This document shows positions 25,229-34,102 of a stretch of 64,000 nt of DNA, piece by piece; within the stretch, counting starts at the first letter, position 1; every line of letters starts with the position of its first letter. The position numbers and the translations under genes were made by a program. Source of the DNA: Fictibacillus phosphorivorans. Its GTDB lineage: Bacteria; Bacillota; Bacilli; Bacillales; Fictibacillaceae. The notes below the pieces were generated by a model. It made no database searches. It worked only from the letters and a program-made list of their open reading frames with translations, and was not told the origin of the DNA. The stretch covers positions 682,001 through 746,000 of the forward strand of contig NZ_CP015378.1 in the NCBI RefSeq assembly GCF_001629705.1, given 5' to 3'.

Positions 25229-25951
25229 CTATAATACTTTACTCAAAAACGACTTCGTACGCTCGTGCTGCGTATTACCAAACAATTCAGATGGTACATT
25301 TTCTTCAACGATATAACCGCCATCCATGAAGATCACGCGGTCACCCACTTCACGCGCAAAGCCCATCTCGTGCGTTACGACGACCATTGTCATTCCTTCA
25401 CGCGCTAGGTCTTTCATTACTTCTAGTACTTCACCAACCATCTCTGGATCAAGTGCAGAGGTAGGTTCATCAAAAAGCATTATTTTAGGATCCATCGCAA
25501 GTGCACGGGCGATCGCAACACGCTGTTTCTGACCACCGCTTAGCTGAGAAGGATAAGCGTTAGCTTTGTCTTGCAAGCCTACTTTTGCGAGTAACTTCAA
25601 TGCCTTATCACGAGCTTCCTCTTTATTGGCGCTTTTCACTTTAAGAGGAGCAAGTGTTACGTTTTCTAAGACGGTTTTATGAGGGAAAAGGTTAAACTGC
25701 TGAAAAACCATTCCAACATCTTCCCGGATTTTATTGATATTCGTTTTCGGATCTGTGATATCCGTTCCGTTCACGATGACTTGTCCACCAGTGATATCTT
25801 CAAGTTTATTGATACAGCGAAGAAATGTACTTTTTCCTGAGCCAGAAGGGCCGATCACGCAAACTACTTCTTGTGCTTTTATTTCTGCATTGATATCCTT
25901 CAATACCTCAAGATCACCAAAGGACTTTTTTAAATTTTTTACTGAAATCAT
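25229..25951 (-). CDS. Polar amino acid ABC transporter ATPase (GlnQ type), orphan
   Basis: A 240-residue ATPase of the PAAT family that powers uptake of glutamine, arginine, cystine and the like. Walker [10 protein letters not shown] near residue 36, [19 protein letters not shown], Walker [20 protein letters not shown] and the switch region [22 protein letters not shown] are all nearly consensus. ATG 25949-25951 is taken because GAAAGGAG lies nine bases upstream; an earlier in-frame ATG would add 17 residues with no ribosome site. No permease or binding-protein gene lies beside it, which is unusual: the gene is bounded by a terminator and by a divergent regulator. Confidence 0.9.
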   Translation of the reverse strand: MISVKNLKKSFGDLEVLKDINAEIKAQEVVCVIGPSGSGKSTFLRCINKLEDITGGQVIVNGTDITDPKTNINKIREDVGMVFQQFNLFPHKTVLENVTLAPLKVKSANKEEARDKALKLLAKVGLQDKANAYPSQLSGGQKQRVAIARALAMDPKIMLFDEPTSALDPEMVGEVLEVMKDLAREGMTMVVVTHEMGFAREVGDRVIFMDGGYIVEENVPSELFGNTQHERTKSFLSKVL

Positions 25952-26073
25952 GGTCTGGCTCCTTTCAAAGATCAAAACAAAATCGTGTATGTATTTTATC
26001 ATAAGTTCGGTTGAATCGTAGTATTTCCTGCTTTTCTTGAAATCTTTAATTACAAAACTTTCTGAAAAAAGGA

Positions 26074-26103
26074 TTGACCTGTGAATATTTCGTGAACTAT
26101 ACT
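26074..26103 (+). promoter_or_regulatory. Promoter of the LacI-type regulator
   Basis: TTGACC, 18 bases, TATACT. The predicted start of transcription is about 26110, directly at the operator pair that follows. Confidence 0.6.
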
Positions 26104-26110
26104 CTGATTA

Positions 26111-26138
26111 TGAAAACGATTTCATGATTTCGATTCCA
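26111..26138. promoter_or_regulatory. Two adjacent LacI-type operators
   Basis: TGAAAACGATTTCA (26111-26124) fits the cre consensus TGWAANCGNTNWCA at every position. TGATTTCGATTCCA (26125-26138) follows with no gap and shares TCGATTCCACA with a site before the permease genes at 28574. The first could be bound by CcpA and the second by the local regulator; this division is inferred. Confidence 0.6.
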
Positions 26139-26162
26139 CAATTGTTTTAAGAGGAGAATCTG

Positions 26163-27149
26163 ATGGCAACCATTCAAGATGTGGCGAAGAAAGCAGGATT
26201 ATCCCGCACAACTGTCTCGAGGGTGATCAATGAACATCCATATGTGACAGAAGAAAAGAAACGTCTCGTAACACAGGCGATGCAGGAACTGAATTACGTG
26301 CCCAATTCATCAGCAAGACGTTTGAGGCGTCAGCAGACGGAAACAATCGCTGTTTATGTGCCTCGGATCACGAATCCATTTTTCAGTCATCTAGTTGAAG
26401 TGATGGAGAAGGAAGCCGCAAAAAAGGGCTACCAGCTTATTTTGTGCCAGACCCGTTATAAAAAAGAGCAAGAGCGTAATTTCTTAGAGCTTTTAAAAAC
26501 AAAGCAAGTAGATGGTCTGATCTTAACGTCCATAGAAAACGATTGGAGTGAATTTGAACCATACTTATCGTTCGGTCCCATCGTGGTTTGTAACGAATAC
26601 TCAGACTCTGCTCAAGTACCTTCTGTCTACTTAAACCAGATCGAAGGAAGCTATTTAGGAACGAAGCACTTGATCGACCAAGGCTATACAAAGATCGGGT
26701 ATTGTACAGGCAACCACAAAAGCTCCAGAGTTTCCAAAGACAGAAAGATCGGATTCTTACAAGCGCTAGATGAAGCGGGAATCATGATGAAGGAAGAGTG
26801 GTTCTTTTACAACGCTTATAGTGTGCAAGACGGCTTTGCTGCATTTAAAAAATTGAGTGAGCTGGATGATAAGCCGCAAGCGGTTTTTACCGGTAGTGAT
26901 GAAGTGGCAGCAGGTATTGCAAAAGCGGCGTTTGACGCGGGCTGGAAAGTACCAGAGGACATTGCTATCATCGGCTTTGATAATCAGCCTTTGGCAGCGT
27001 TAATGGATCTGACGACGGTCGAACAGCCGATCGACACCATCGCTAAGCAGGCCATGAATTTGATGGTAGAAGCGATTCAGGCAAAGAAACCTTTAAGTCG
27101 AAAAGAAGTGATCCTGCCATTTCAGTTGATCAAACGATCCTCAACGTAA
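26163..27149 (+). CDS. LacI/GalR family transcriptional regulator
   Basis: A 328-residue regulator. Residues 1-55 are the LacI DNA-binding domain (MATIQDVAKKAGLSRTTVSR, hinge helix NSSARRLRR), followed by a periplasmic-binding-protein-like sugar domain from residue 60 (ETIAVYVPRITNPFFSHLVEVM). DVxxxAGxSxxTVSR is a family signature. It precedes a sugar ABC importer in the same direction and is its probable controller, with an operator pair over its own start site and related sites at 27165 and 28574. ATG 26163 follows AGAGGAGAATC. The effector sugar is unknown, perhaps trehalose or maltose. Confidence 0.9.
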   Translation: MATIQDVAKKAGLSRTTVSRVINEHPYVTEEKKRLVTQAMQELNYVPNSSARRLRRQQTETIAVYVPRITNPFFSHLVEVMEKEAAKKGYQLILCQTRYKKEQERNFLELLKTKQVDGLILTSIENDWSEFEPYLSFGPIVVCNEYSDSAQVPSVYLNQIEGSYLGTKHLIDQGYTKIGYCTGNHKSSRVSKDRKIGFLQALDEAGIMMKEEWFFYNAYSVQDGFAAFKKLSELDDKPQAVFTGSDEVAAGIAKAAFDAGWKVPEDIAIIGFDNQPLAALMDLTTVEQPIDTIAKQAMNLMVEAIQAKKPLSRKEVILPFQLIKRSST

Positions 27150-27164
27150 CTTTTTGTGGTGAAA

Positions 27165-27178
27165 TGTAATCGTTTACA
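27165..27178. promoter_or_regulatory. cre-type operator before the sugar-binding protein gene
   Basis: TGTAATCGTTTACA matches TGWAANCGNTNWCA fully. It lies 26 bases before the start codon, so bound CcpA or a LacI relative would block expression. Confidence 0.65.
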
Positions 27179-27203
27179 AAACAGGAGATTAGGGGGAAAT
27201 ACA

Positions 27204-28511
27204 ATGAAGAAGCTAAAGAAATTCTCAAAAGTTATTTCTACTTCACTAGCGTTGTCACTTGTACTTGCAGCTTGTTCGGACAAAGAAGAAGGAAGCAGCA
27301 ATAGTAACAAATCCGGCGGTGATAAAGACGAAAAAGTAACGATCGTCTATGCACGTGGTAAGGATGATACGCAAGGTACAACAGCAATGGTGGAAGCTTT
27401 TAAAAAGAAATACCCTAACATTGATGTGAAGTTTAAAGAGATGCCAGCAGATACAGGTAAGCAGCATGACGCATATGTAACAGCGTTCAACGCTAACTCA
27501 GATGAGATCGACGTTATCGATCTCGACGTAATCTGGCCGGCAGAATTTGCACAAGCAGGATTCTTAATGCCTCTAGACCGCTTTATGGAAAAAGACGGGA
27601 TCAACCCAGATGATTATAACCAAGGTGCGATCACTGCTTCTAAATTTAAAGGAAAGCAGTGGGCCCTACCCAAGTTTATCGATGCGGGAATGCTTTTCTA
27701 CCGTACAGATTTAGTTGACGCGGGTTCTGTTCCTAAGACGTGGGATGAGCTTTTAGCGAAGGCAAAGGAAACAAAAGGACAAGGTGGAACACAGTTTGGT
27801 TACTTGATGCAAGCGAAGCAATATGAAGGTCTTGTATGTAACGCGGTTGAATTCATCGCATCATACGGTGGTCAGATCATCGACGAAAATGGTGATGTGA
27901 AAGTTGACTCTCCAGAAGCGATCAAAGGAATCGCTAAACTTGTAGAAGTTGCAAACTCTGATGTTGTTCCGCAAAACGTAACAACGTTTGCTGAGCCAGA
28001 ATCACACACAGCATTCATCAATGGTCAAGCGGGTCTTATCCGTAACTGGCCTTATCAATTCGCTTTAGCAAATGATGAGAAGCAATCTAAGATCGCAGGA
28101 AAAGTGGGAGTAGCTCCACTGCCAGCTGGTGATAAAGGTTCAGCTGCAGCACTTGGAGGCTGGATGGCTGGTATCAACAAAAACACGAAGCATCCTGAAG
28201 AAGCATGGAAATTCTTAAGCTTCATGGCTGGTAAAGAGGGACAAAAGATCGACGCGATCAAAGGTGGACACGCACCAACGATTCTTTCTCTTTATGAAGA
28301 CCAAGAAATTTTAGATGCAAACCCATACTTTAAAGAAGAAGGCTTTGTAAACGCACTTGAAGCAGCAGTATCCCGTCCGGTGGCACCAAACTACCCTGAG
28401 ATCTCTGACATCATTCAAGTACAAGTTTCTCAAGCTGTAGCGAAAAAGATCACACCAGAACAAGCAGCTAAAAACATGCAAAAAGAAATCTCTGAAAAAT
28501 TAGTTAAGTAA
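27204..28511 (+). CDS. Sugar ABC transporter substrate-binding lipoprotein, trehalose/maltose type
   Basis: A 435-residue binding protein of the extracellular solute-binding family 1. The lipobox is SLVLAAC with Cys near residue 22, so it is membrane-tethered outside the cell. The segment IDVIDLDVIWPAEFAQAGF near residues 101-119 is the pattern of the trehalose/maltose-binding (TMBP/LpqY-like) group. ATG 27204 follows TTAGGGGGAAA. It is first in the importer operon with two permease genes downstream. No ATPase gene is nearby, as is usual for CUT1 importers in Bacillus that share MsmX. Substrate assignment is by family only. Confidence 0.88.
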   Translation: MKKLKKFSKVISTSLALSLVLAACSDKEEGSSNSNKSGGDKDEKVTIVYARGKDDTQGTTAMVEAFKKKYPNIDVKFKEMPADTGKQHDAYVTAFNANSDEIDVIDLDVIWPAEFAQAGFLMPLDRFMEKDGINPDDYNQGAITASKFKGKQWALPKFIDAGMLFYRTDLVDAGSVPKTWDELLAKAKETKGQGGTQFGYLMQAKQYEGLVCNAVEFIASYGGQIIDENGDVKVDSPEAIKGIAKLVEVANSDVVPQNVTTFAEPESHTAFINGQAGLIRNWPYQFALANDEKQSKIAGKVGVAPLPAGDKGSAAALGGWMAGINKNTKHPEEAWKFLSFMAGKEGQKIDAIKGGHAPTILSLYEDQEILDANPYFKEEGFVNALEAAVSRPVAPNYPEISDIIQVQVSQAVAKKITPEQAAKNMQKEISEKLVK

Positions 28512-28528
28512 GCAACGTAAATGGATAA

Positions 28529-28568
28529 GGGGTGTGCCTTTCTCTTTAGAAAGGCTCCCCTTACTTTT
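28529..28568 (+). terminator. Hairpin between binding-protein and permease genes
   Basis: GGGG...GCCTTTCT, loop CTTT, AGAAAGGC...CCCC, then TTACTTTTAT. It may act as a leaky terminator or protect the upstream message, giving more binding protein than permease. Confidence 0.7.
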
Positions 28569-28573
28569 ATAAT

Positions 28574-28587
28574 TGGTATCGATTCCA
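28574..28587. promoter_or_regulatory. LacI-type operator before the permease genes
   Basis: TGGTATCGATTCCA is a near palindrome around a central CG. ATCGATTCCACA is nearly the same as the second site at 26125. It suggests a separate, locally controlled promoter for the permeases. Confidence 0.5.
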
Positions 28588-28664
28588 CACTCAAAGAGTG
28601 AAATGGATGGACGTAACAGCGCCCGTCCGTCGATTGCATTCGAATAGTAAGGAGCTGACACGTT

Positions 28665-30008
28665 TTGAAACCTGATCTAATGCCTAATAACCAAAAGCAA
28701 ATAGCACCAAAAACGAAACAAAAGGCGAAGAAAAAGCGTTCTGATCGTTCGCTAGGTTACATGCTGATCGCCCCGTCAATGATCTTGATCTTAATCATTG
28801 CTATATGGCCCGTATTTCAATCTTTCTATTACAGCATGTTTGATCTGAGACTGAACAACCCAGCAAAATCTGAAGCGTATGTGTCGTATAAAGTGAATCT
28901 GCAAACCTATCTAGATAACTATCCGTTTTTGATCAGCTCACTAGAAGATGAAGTCGATCAAGCGACTGGAAAAACAAAATCAGAACTTGAAGAAATTAAA
29001 ACTAATCTTGAAAAAGTAGACGCAGAATTAAAATCTGATGAAGAACTTCGTAGCAAGTATGATGAAGTAGATGAAAAGCTGACGGTGATGGAGCCGATTA
29101 GTGAAGAGCTCGCTGTTTCTGATTTGGACAAAGACGTAGCGCTCGATTTGGAAAAAGCTGTTACAGACTCTTCTGAACGAATCAGAGAGTTAAAGAGTGA
29201 ACTGAAAAACCCAGAAGACGTGATCGGACTTTCATCATCATTAAAAGATTCCGTCATTACACCGAACTTTATTGGACTTAAGCATTACAAAGAAAATTTA
29301 ACAGATAGCCGCATGTGGAAGGCGATTCAAAATACAACTGTCTTTACGGTCATCTCTGTTTTTGCAGAGCTCGTAATCGGTCTCGCGATCGCACTGCTTA
29401 TCAACAAAGCTTTCTTTGGTAGAGGACTTGTTAGGGCAACCATCCTCATTCCATGGGCGATTCCAACCGCTGTTTCAGCATTTATGTGGAAGTATCTCTA
29501 TGATGGCCAAAACGGAATCGTAGCAAAAGCTTTTGCGGAGATCGGATTGTTTGATCAGATGACAGATATGTTGACAACAAGCACGGGCGCTATGTTTGCC
29601 GTCATTTTCGCAGACGTATGGAAAACGACTCCTTATATGGCACTGTTATTATTAGCGGGACTTCAAACGATTCCGAGTTCACTATATGAAGCAGCAGCGA
29701 TTGACGGAGCAAGCAAATGGAAGCAGTTCTTAAAGATCACACTGCCTTTGTTAAAGTCTAGCATCCTCGTTGCCTTGTTGTTCCGTACATTAGATGCATT
29801 CCGTGTGTTCGACTTAATCTATGTACTCACAGGTGGAGGTCCAGCAAACTCTACAGAAACGATATCCATCCTGGCTTACAAAGTCATGTTTGCACAGACT
29901 AATTTTGGTGAAGGTTCGGCGCTGTCGGTTATCGTCTTTGTCTGTGTAGCGATCATCTCTATGATCTACATCAAGTTCCTTGGACGAGACCTTTTAAATG
30001 ATAGATAA
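28665..30008 (+). CDS. Sugar ABC permease, MalF-like with coiled-coil insertion
   Basis: A 447-residue CUT1 permease, about 150 residues longer than the usual 290-300. The first membrane segment is near residues 31-51. It is followed by a long extracytoplasmic insertion (about residues 60-195) rich in Glu, Lys, Leu and Ser that looks like a coiled coil. Normal permease order then resumes at NFIGLKHYKENLTD, with the EAA loop YEAAAIDGASKWKQFLKITLPLL near residues 343-365. TTG 28665 follows AGTAAGGAGC. E. coli MalF also has a large loop after early membrane segments, but of different sequence. It partners the next gene. Confidence 0.88.
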   Translation: MKPDLMPNNQKQIAPKTKQKAKKKRSDRSLGYMLIAPSMILILIIAIWPVFQSFYYSMFDLRLNNPAKSEAYVSYKVNLQTYLDNYPFLISSLEDEVDQATGKTKSELEEIKTNLEKVDAELKSDEELRSKYDEVDEKLTVMEPISEELAVSDLDKDVALDLEKAVTDSSERIRELKSELKNPEDVIGLSSSLKDSVITPNFIGLKHYKENLTDSRMWKAIQNTTVFTVISVFAELVIGLAIALLINKAFFGRGLVRATILIPWAIPTAVSAFMWKYLYDGQNGIVAKAFAEIGLFDQMTDMLTTSTGAMFAVIFADVWKTTPYMALLLLAGLQTIPSSLYEAAAIDGASKWKQFLKITLPLLKSSILVALLFRTLDAFRVFDLIYVLTGGGPANSTETISILAYKVMFAQTNFGEGSALSVIVFVCVAIISMIYIKFLGRDLLNDR

Positions 30009-30038
30009 AAACGGAACAGATAAAGGAGTGAATAGGAA

Positions 30039-30866
30039 ATGAACAAAAAAGCTGGCCCAATGTTTTACGTATTCTTAACATTGTTTGTCTTCCTTGTCAT
30101 GTTTCCGTTTTTATGGGTACTGGCAAGCTCGATCAAACCGGTTGCAGAACTGTTTGGCGACCGTGCGTTCATACCGTTTACAAACAATATGACAGGTGAG
30201 AACTATGAATCTGTATTTGTTAACTATCCATTTTTAAAATATTTATGGAACAGCTTAGTCGTTTCAACAATAACTACTGTCTATGCAGTTCTGGTAGCGA
30301 GCTTTGCGGCTTATGCAATCGCACGATTAAACTTTAAAGGAAAAACAGTCATCCTTGGATTAGTGTTATCGGTATCCATGTTTCCACAGATTGCAACGAT
30401 TTCACCGATTTACATCGTATTGAAAAACCTTGGATTAACGAACAGCTATCTAGGATTGATCATTCCGTATACAACCTTTACGTTGCCATTATCCATCTGG
30501 CTTCTCGTCACGTTTTTCCGAAAGATCCCGTTCGATCTTGAAGAAGCAGCAAAAATGGACGGGGCATCACCGATGCAAACGTACTGGCGTGTGATCTTGC
30601 CTTTAGCGATACCAGGAATTTTCACAACAGCCATTCTTGTATTCATATCAGCGTGGAACGAGTTTCTGTTTGCGTTAACGATCAATACCGATGATGAGTT
30701 CAAAACAGTTCCGGTCGGGATCGCGATGTTTGAAGGACAGTTCACGATTCCTTGGGGAGAGGTTACAGCAGCAACCGTTATCGTAACGGTGCCGCTTGTG
30801 ATCATGGTTCTGCTTTTCCAACGCCGAATCGTGTCGGGACTAACTTCAGGTGCGGTAAAAGAATAG
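30039..30866 (+). CDS. Sugar ABC permease, MalG-like
   Basis: A 275-residue CUT1 permease of ordinary length with six hydrophobic segments. The EAA loop is FDLEEAAKMDGASPMQTYWRVILPLAIPG near residues 166-194, which docks the shared ATPase. AAGGAGTG precedes ATG 30039. It completes the importer with the MalF-like protein and ends at a strong terminator. No glycosidase gene follows, so sugar processing must be encoded elsewhere. Confidence 0.92.
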   Translation: MNKKAGPMFYVFLTLFVFLVMFPFLWVLASSIKPVAELFGDRAFIPFTNNMTGENYESVFVNYPFLKYLWNSLVVSTITTVYAVLVASFAAYAIARLNFKGKTVILGLVLSVSMFPQIATISPIYIVLKNLGLTNSYLGLIIPYTTFTLPLSIWLLVTFFRKIPFDLEEAAKMDGASPMQTYWRVILPLAIPGIFTTAILVFISAWNEFLFALTINTDDEFKTVPVGIAMFEGQFTIPWGEVTAATVIVTVPLVIMVLLFQRRIVSGLTSGAVKE

Positions 30867-30876
30867 TTTCGAATGT

Positions 30877-30908
30877 AAACCCTCGCTAAAAAGCGGGGGT
30901 TTTTCTGT
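30877..30908 (+). terminator. Terminator of the sugar importer operon
   Basis: AACCCTCGCT pairs with AGCGGGGGTT over AAAA, then TTTTC. Confidence 0.9.
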
Positions 30909-31054
30909 GTCATCGTTTCAAGATGTGTTCATTCTTATTCAATAAATATATTTATAGATAGGGATTTATTTTCTAATTTGTATTATAGATAAATGACGTC
31001 TACAATAGGAATTGTTAAAGAAATAACTTACTTTTTGTTAGGAGGAATTAGACG

Positions 31055-31717
31055 ATGTCTAAACATATATTAATGGTCGTAACTACGGCTGATCACATGA
31101 ACAACGAACACTCAACAGGATTATGGCTTTCTGAATTTGGTGAAGCTTATGTGGAGTTTGCGAATGCTGGCCACAATATTACAGTAGCAAGCCCTAAGGG
31201 TGGAAAAGCGCCTGTAGATGACCGCAGCTTAGAAGGGGAAGTGCCTCAAGAGATACAAGACACAGCTAAATATCTTGAGAACACAATAAAATTAGAAGAA
31301 ATCAATGAGCTTGATGCTTTTGATGCGATCTTCTTGCCTGGAGGTCATGGAACTATGTTTGACCTTCCAGAAAACACAAAACTGCAAGAGGTTATTCGCG
31401 ACCTTTATGAGCAAAATAAAGTAGTAGCAGCGGTATGTCATGGACCAGCAGGCCTAGTTGGTGTGAAACTTTCTGACGGTACACCGTTAGTAGCAGGAAA
31501 AAAAGTGACTGCATTCACAGATGCTGAAGAAGTAGCAACTACTCTTGATCAATATATGCCTTTCTTGTTAGAAACACGCATGCGTGAACTAGGCGCACAA
31601 TTTGTTGCTGCTGAAAATTGGTCAGATCATGTACAAAGAGATGGACAACTCATTACGGGTCAAAATCCACAATCTACAGTTTCTGTGGCTAAAGAAGTTT
31701 TGAAGCAGTTAGCATAA
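31055..31717 (+). CDS. DJ-1/PfpI family protein (Hsp31-like)
   Basis: A 220-residue type 1 glutamine amidotransferase-like protein. The nucleophile Cys lies in VAAVCHGPAG near residue 128, the acid Glu in the N-terminal SEFGEAYVEF stretch, and the FLPGGHGTMFD turn near residues 93-103. This set fits the Hsp31/glyoxalase III-like group, which repairs or removes methylglyoxal products or acts as a holdase. ATG 31055 follows TTAGGAGGAA. Single gene between two terminators, so control is its own. Stress role is inferred. Confidence 0.88.
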   Translation: MSKHILMVVTTADHMNNEHSTGLWLSEFGEAYVEFANAGHNITVASPKGGKAPVDDRSLEGEVPQEIQDTAKYLENTIKLEEINELDAFDAIFLPGGHGTMFDLPENTKLQEVIRDLYEQNKVVAAVCHGPAGLVGVKLSDGTPLVAGKKVTAFTDAEEVATTLDQYMPFLLETRMRELGAQFVAAENWSDHVQRDGQLITGQNPQSTVSVAKEVLKQLA

Positions 31718-31726
31718 TTATGGATA

Positions 31727-31772
31727 AACCTGCAGACCTTTATAATAAAAGGTTTGCAGGCTTTATTTTTTG
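31727..31772 (+). terminator. Intrinsic terminator
   Basis: AAACCTGCA...ACCTTT pairs with AAAGGTTTGCAGG, then CTTTATTTTTT. Confidence 0.88.
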
Positions 31773-31810
31773 TGAACATTGAAAAGGAATAATTGAGAGG
31801 AGAATATAGG

Positions 31811-32791
31811 ATGAAAGCTTTACTTTTGAAAGATCTTAATCAATGGAAAGAAATGAAGGTAGAAGAAATAGACAAGCCAACTGCAGGAAAGGGAGAGGTT
31901 GTAGTAAAAATTCATGCGGCTGGACTAAATCCGGTCGATTATAAAACGGCAACTGGAGGGAATCCGAACTGGACGTATCCTCATATTTTAGGGCTTGATG
32001 CGGCAGGTACCATACATGAAGTTGGAGAAGGAGTAACGGATTGGAAAATCGGTGATCGTGTAGTGTATCATGGAGATTTTAACAAAAAAGGGGCATACGC
32101 TGAATATGGAGTAACAACAGCACATACCATCTCACGTATTCCAGATTCTCTATCATTTGAAGAAGCAGCTGCTCTTCCAACAGCTGGCTATACAGCTTAT
32201 CAGGCTTTGTTCAGAAAATTACCTATGTCTTCAATCGATACGATTTTGATTCATGCAGGTGCGGGTGGTGTAGGTGGTTTTGCGGTTCAACTCGCAAAAA
32301 ATGCAGGGAAAACAGTTATCTCCACAGCATCCAAACACAATCATGAGTATGTTCGTTCATTAGGAGCAGATCTTGTGATCGACTATAAAGAAGACGACGT
32401 TAAGGAAAAAGTGATGGCATTTACAAATGGTAGAGGTGTTGATGCAGTTCTAGACACAGTTTCTAGAGACAATGCAACTGCATCACTCGACTTGATCGCA
32501 TACAACGGGCACATCGCACATATTGCCGGCGCTCCGGATTATTTGAAGGTAAAACCATTCACTCGAGTGATCTCATTCCATGAAGTAGCATTAAACGCCA
32601 TCCATCATAACCAAGACGAAGTGGCAGAACGCGACTTAGCCAAAATGGGTGATGAATTATTGGCACTGGTTGCAGAAAAGAAGGTTTCTCCACTTATTGA
32701 ACAAGTGATCACACTAGAAGAAGTACCTGAAACTCTTGTAAAACTTTCAGAGAGACATGTTAAAGGCAAGATTGTTTGTAAGATTGTTTAA
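31811..32791 (+). CDS. Zinc-free medium-chain quinone reductase/alcohol dehydrogenase
   Basis: A 326-residue MDR-superfamily NADPH oxidoreductase. The GroES-like N-terminal domain has HAAGLNPVDYKTA instead of the catalytic zinc cysteines, as in quinone and enone reductases. The cofactor motif is HAGAGGVGGFAVQLAK near residue 150. ATG 31811 is preferred, with GAGAGGAG nine bases before it, over an upstream TTG. It is followed 12 bases later by a small ABM monooxygenase gene, which suggests joint handling of quinones, and then by a LysR regulator gene after a terminator. Confidence 0.88.
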   Translation: MKALLLKDLNQWKEMKVEEIDKPTAGKGEVVVKIHAAGLNPVDYKTATGGNPNWTYPHILGLDAAGTIHEVGEGVTDWKIGDRVVYHGDFNKKGAYAEYGVTTAHTISRIPDSLSFEEAAALPTAGYTAYQALFRKLPMSSIDTILIHAGAGGVGGFAVQLAKNAGKTVISTASKHNHEYVRSLGADLVIDYKEDDVKEKVMAFTNGRGVDAVLDTVSRDNATASLDLIAYNGHIAHIAGAPDYLKVKPFTRVISFHEVALNAIHHNQDEVAERDLAKMGDELLALVAEKKVSPLIEQVITLEEVPETLVKLSERHVKGKIVCKIV

Positions 32792-32803
32792 GGAGATGAT
32801 TTT

Positions 32804-33094
32804 TTGACAATTACCATTAACGCAATACTCAAAGCAAATCCAGGTAAAGAGGAAAGTTTGCGCGAAGAATTGATTAAGGTTGTACAAGCATCACGTAATG
32901 AAGAAGGTTGTATCAGCTATACACTTCACGAATCTACTGAGGATCCTGAGACTTTTGTTTTTTATGAAAAGTGGCGTGATGAAGATGCGCTTAACAGGCA
33001 CATTGATTCACAGCACTATAAAGCCTATCGTAAGAATATAGAAACGCTTGTACAGAATAGAGAAGTATACCGCTTAAACGTCATCGACCTATAA
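32804..33094 (+). CDS. Antibiotic biosynthesis monooxygenase (ABM) domain protein, YgiN-like
   Basis: A 96-residue dimeric alpha-beta protein. It covers the whole ABM domain: AILKANPGKEESLREELIKVVQASRNEEGCISYTLHE with the conserved EGCISY stretch, then FVFYEKWRDEDALNRHIDSQHY. E. coli YgiN oxidises menadiol; ABM relatives act on quinones or heme. TTG start at 32804 follows AGGAGATGA. Being co-transcribed with a quinone reductase supports a quinol role, but this is inference. Confidence 0.85.
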   Translation: MTITINAILKANPGKEESLREELIKVVQASRNEEGCISYTLHESTEDPETFVFYEKWRDEDALNRHIDSQHYKAYRKNIETLVQNREVYRLNVIDL

Positions 33095-33100
33095 AATGAC

Positions 33101-33139
33101 AAACTGCATCGTATCTCTTCCGGAGCGGTGCAGTTTTTT
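33101..33139 (+). terminator. Intrinsic terminator
   Basis: AACTGCATCG pairs with CGGTGCAGTT and is followed by TTTTTTT. Confidence 0.9.
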
Positions 33140-33167
33140 TGATGCTTTTTAGAAGGGAGGAATTTTT

Positions 33168-34046
33168 TTGATTGATTTTGAATGGTACCGAAGTTTTATC
33201 AGCATCTACAAGCATCGTTCCGTTTCTGCGGCTGCAAAAGCTAGAATTTTAACTCAGCCTGCCATGAGTCAGCATCTAGCAGCTTTAGAAGCAGAAATAG
33301 GAGAGCCTCTATTTATTCGTGCTCCCCGAAAGATGATACCTACTGACAAAGGAAAAGAGCTGTATACAAAGATTGTTCCGCTTATAGAGAACTTAGAAAA
33401 TACGACTTTAGAAATGCTTCATAGTTCATCTGGCAATGGACGTGCACCAGTTATCCGAATCGGTTCGCCTGTAGAATATTTTACGATACGAACTCTTCCT
33501 AAAATACGAGACTTAAATATTCGTTTTTTATCTCAGTTTGGAGTGGCGGGTACATTACTCGAAAAGCTAGAGAAGGATGAAGTAGATCTTATTCTGACGA
33601 CTCAAAAAATGCAGCAGCAAGGAATTGAATATCAAAAGCTCGAGGATGAAGTGTTTGTTGCTGTGGTACCGCCATCCTATGAAACGAGTGCCGGGAATGA
33701 TGCTGTTGAAATTGAACGATGGCTGAACAAACAGAACTGGCTGAGCTATGGATTGGAACTTCCTATCATAAGAAGGTATTGGCGTGACCATTTTAAAAAG
33801 CGGCCAGACTTTCAACCTTGTCACGTGATACCTGATCTAAGATCTGTGTTAGAGGGCATTGAAAATGGGTTGGGCATGAGCATACTTCCCACTTATCTAG
33901 TTGAAAAATCATTGCAAGAAAATCGTGTGAAGGTATTGTTTCCTGAGCTAACCACAGAGAACACCATCTATGTGGCATATAAAGTAGAACAAAAAAACAA
34001 CCCTGTATTGGTAAAAGTACTAGAGGCTCTTAAACGCAAAAACTAG
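33168..34046 (+). CDS. LysR family transcriptional regulator
   Basis: A 292-residue LTTR. The N-terminal helix-turn-helix is SFISIYKHRSVSAAAKARILTQPAMSQHLAALEAEIGEPLFIR, and the effector domain (from about residue 90) has the usual two alpha-beta lobes. TTG 33168 follows GGGAGGAA. It lies 70 bases after the quinone reductase/ABM pair in the same direction, separated by a terminator. LTTRs more often stand divergent from their targets, so whether it controls that pair is open. Confidence 0.9.
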   Translation: MIDFEWYRSFISIYKHRSVSAAAKARILTQPAMSQHLAALEAEIGEPLFIRAPRKMIPTDKGKELYTKIVPLIENLENTTLEMLHSSSGNGRAPVIRIGSPVEYFTIRTLPKIRDLNIRFLSQFGVAGTLLEKLEKDEVDLILTTQKMQQQGIEYQKLEDEVFVAVVPPSYETSAGNDAVEIERWLNKQNWLSYGLELPIIRRYWRDHFKKRPDFQPCHVIPDLRSVLEGIENGLGMSILPTYLVEKSLQENRVKVLFPELTTENTIYVAYKVEQKNNPVLVKVLEALKRKN

Positions 34047-34102
34047 TGTAAACAGTAGTGCATTGTGTAGACTAGTAAATAAAAAGGCGGAGGGCTAGAG
34101 TT

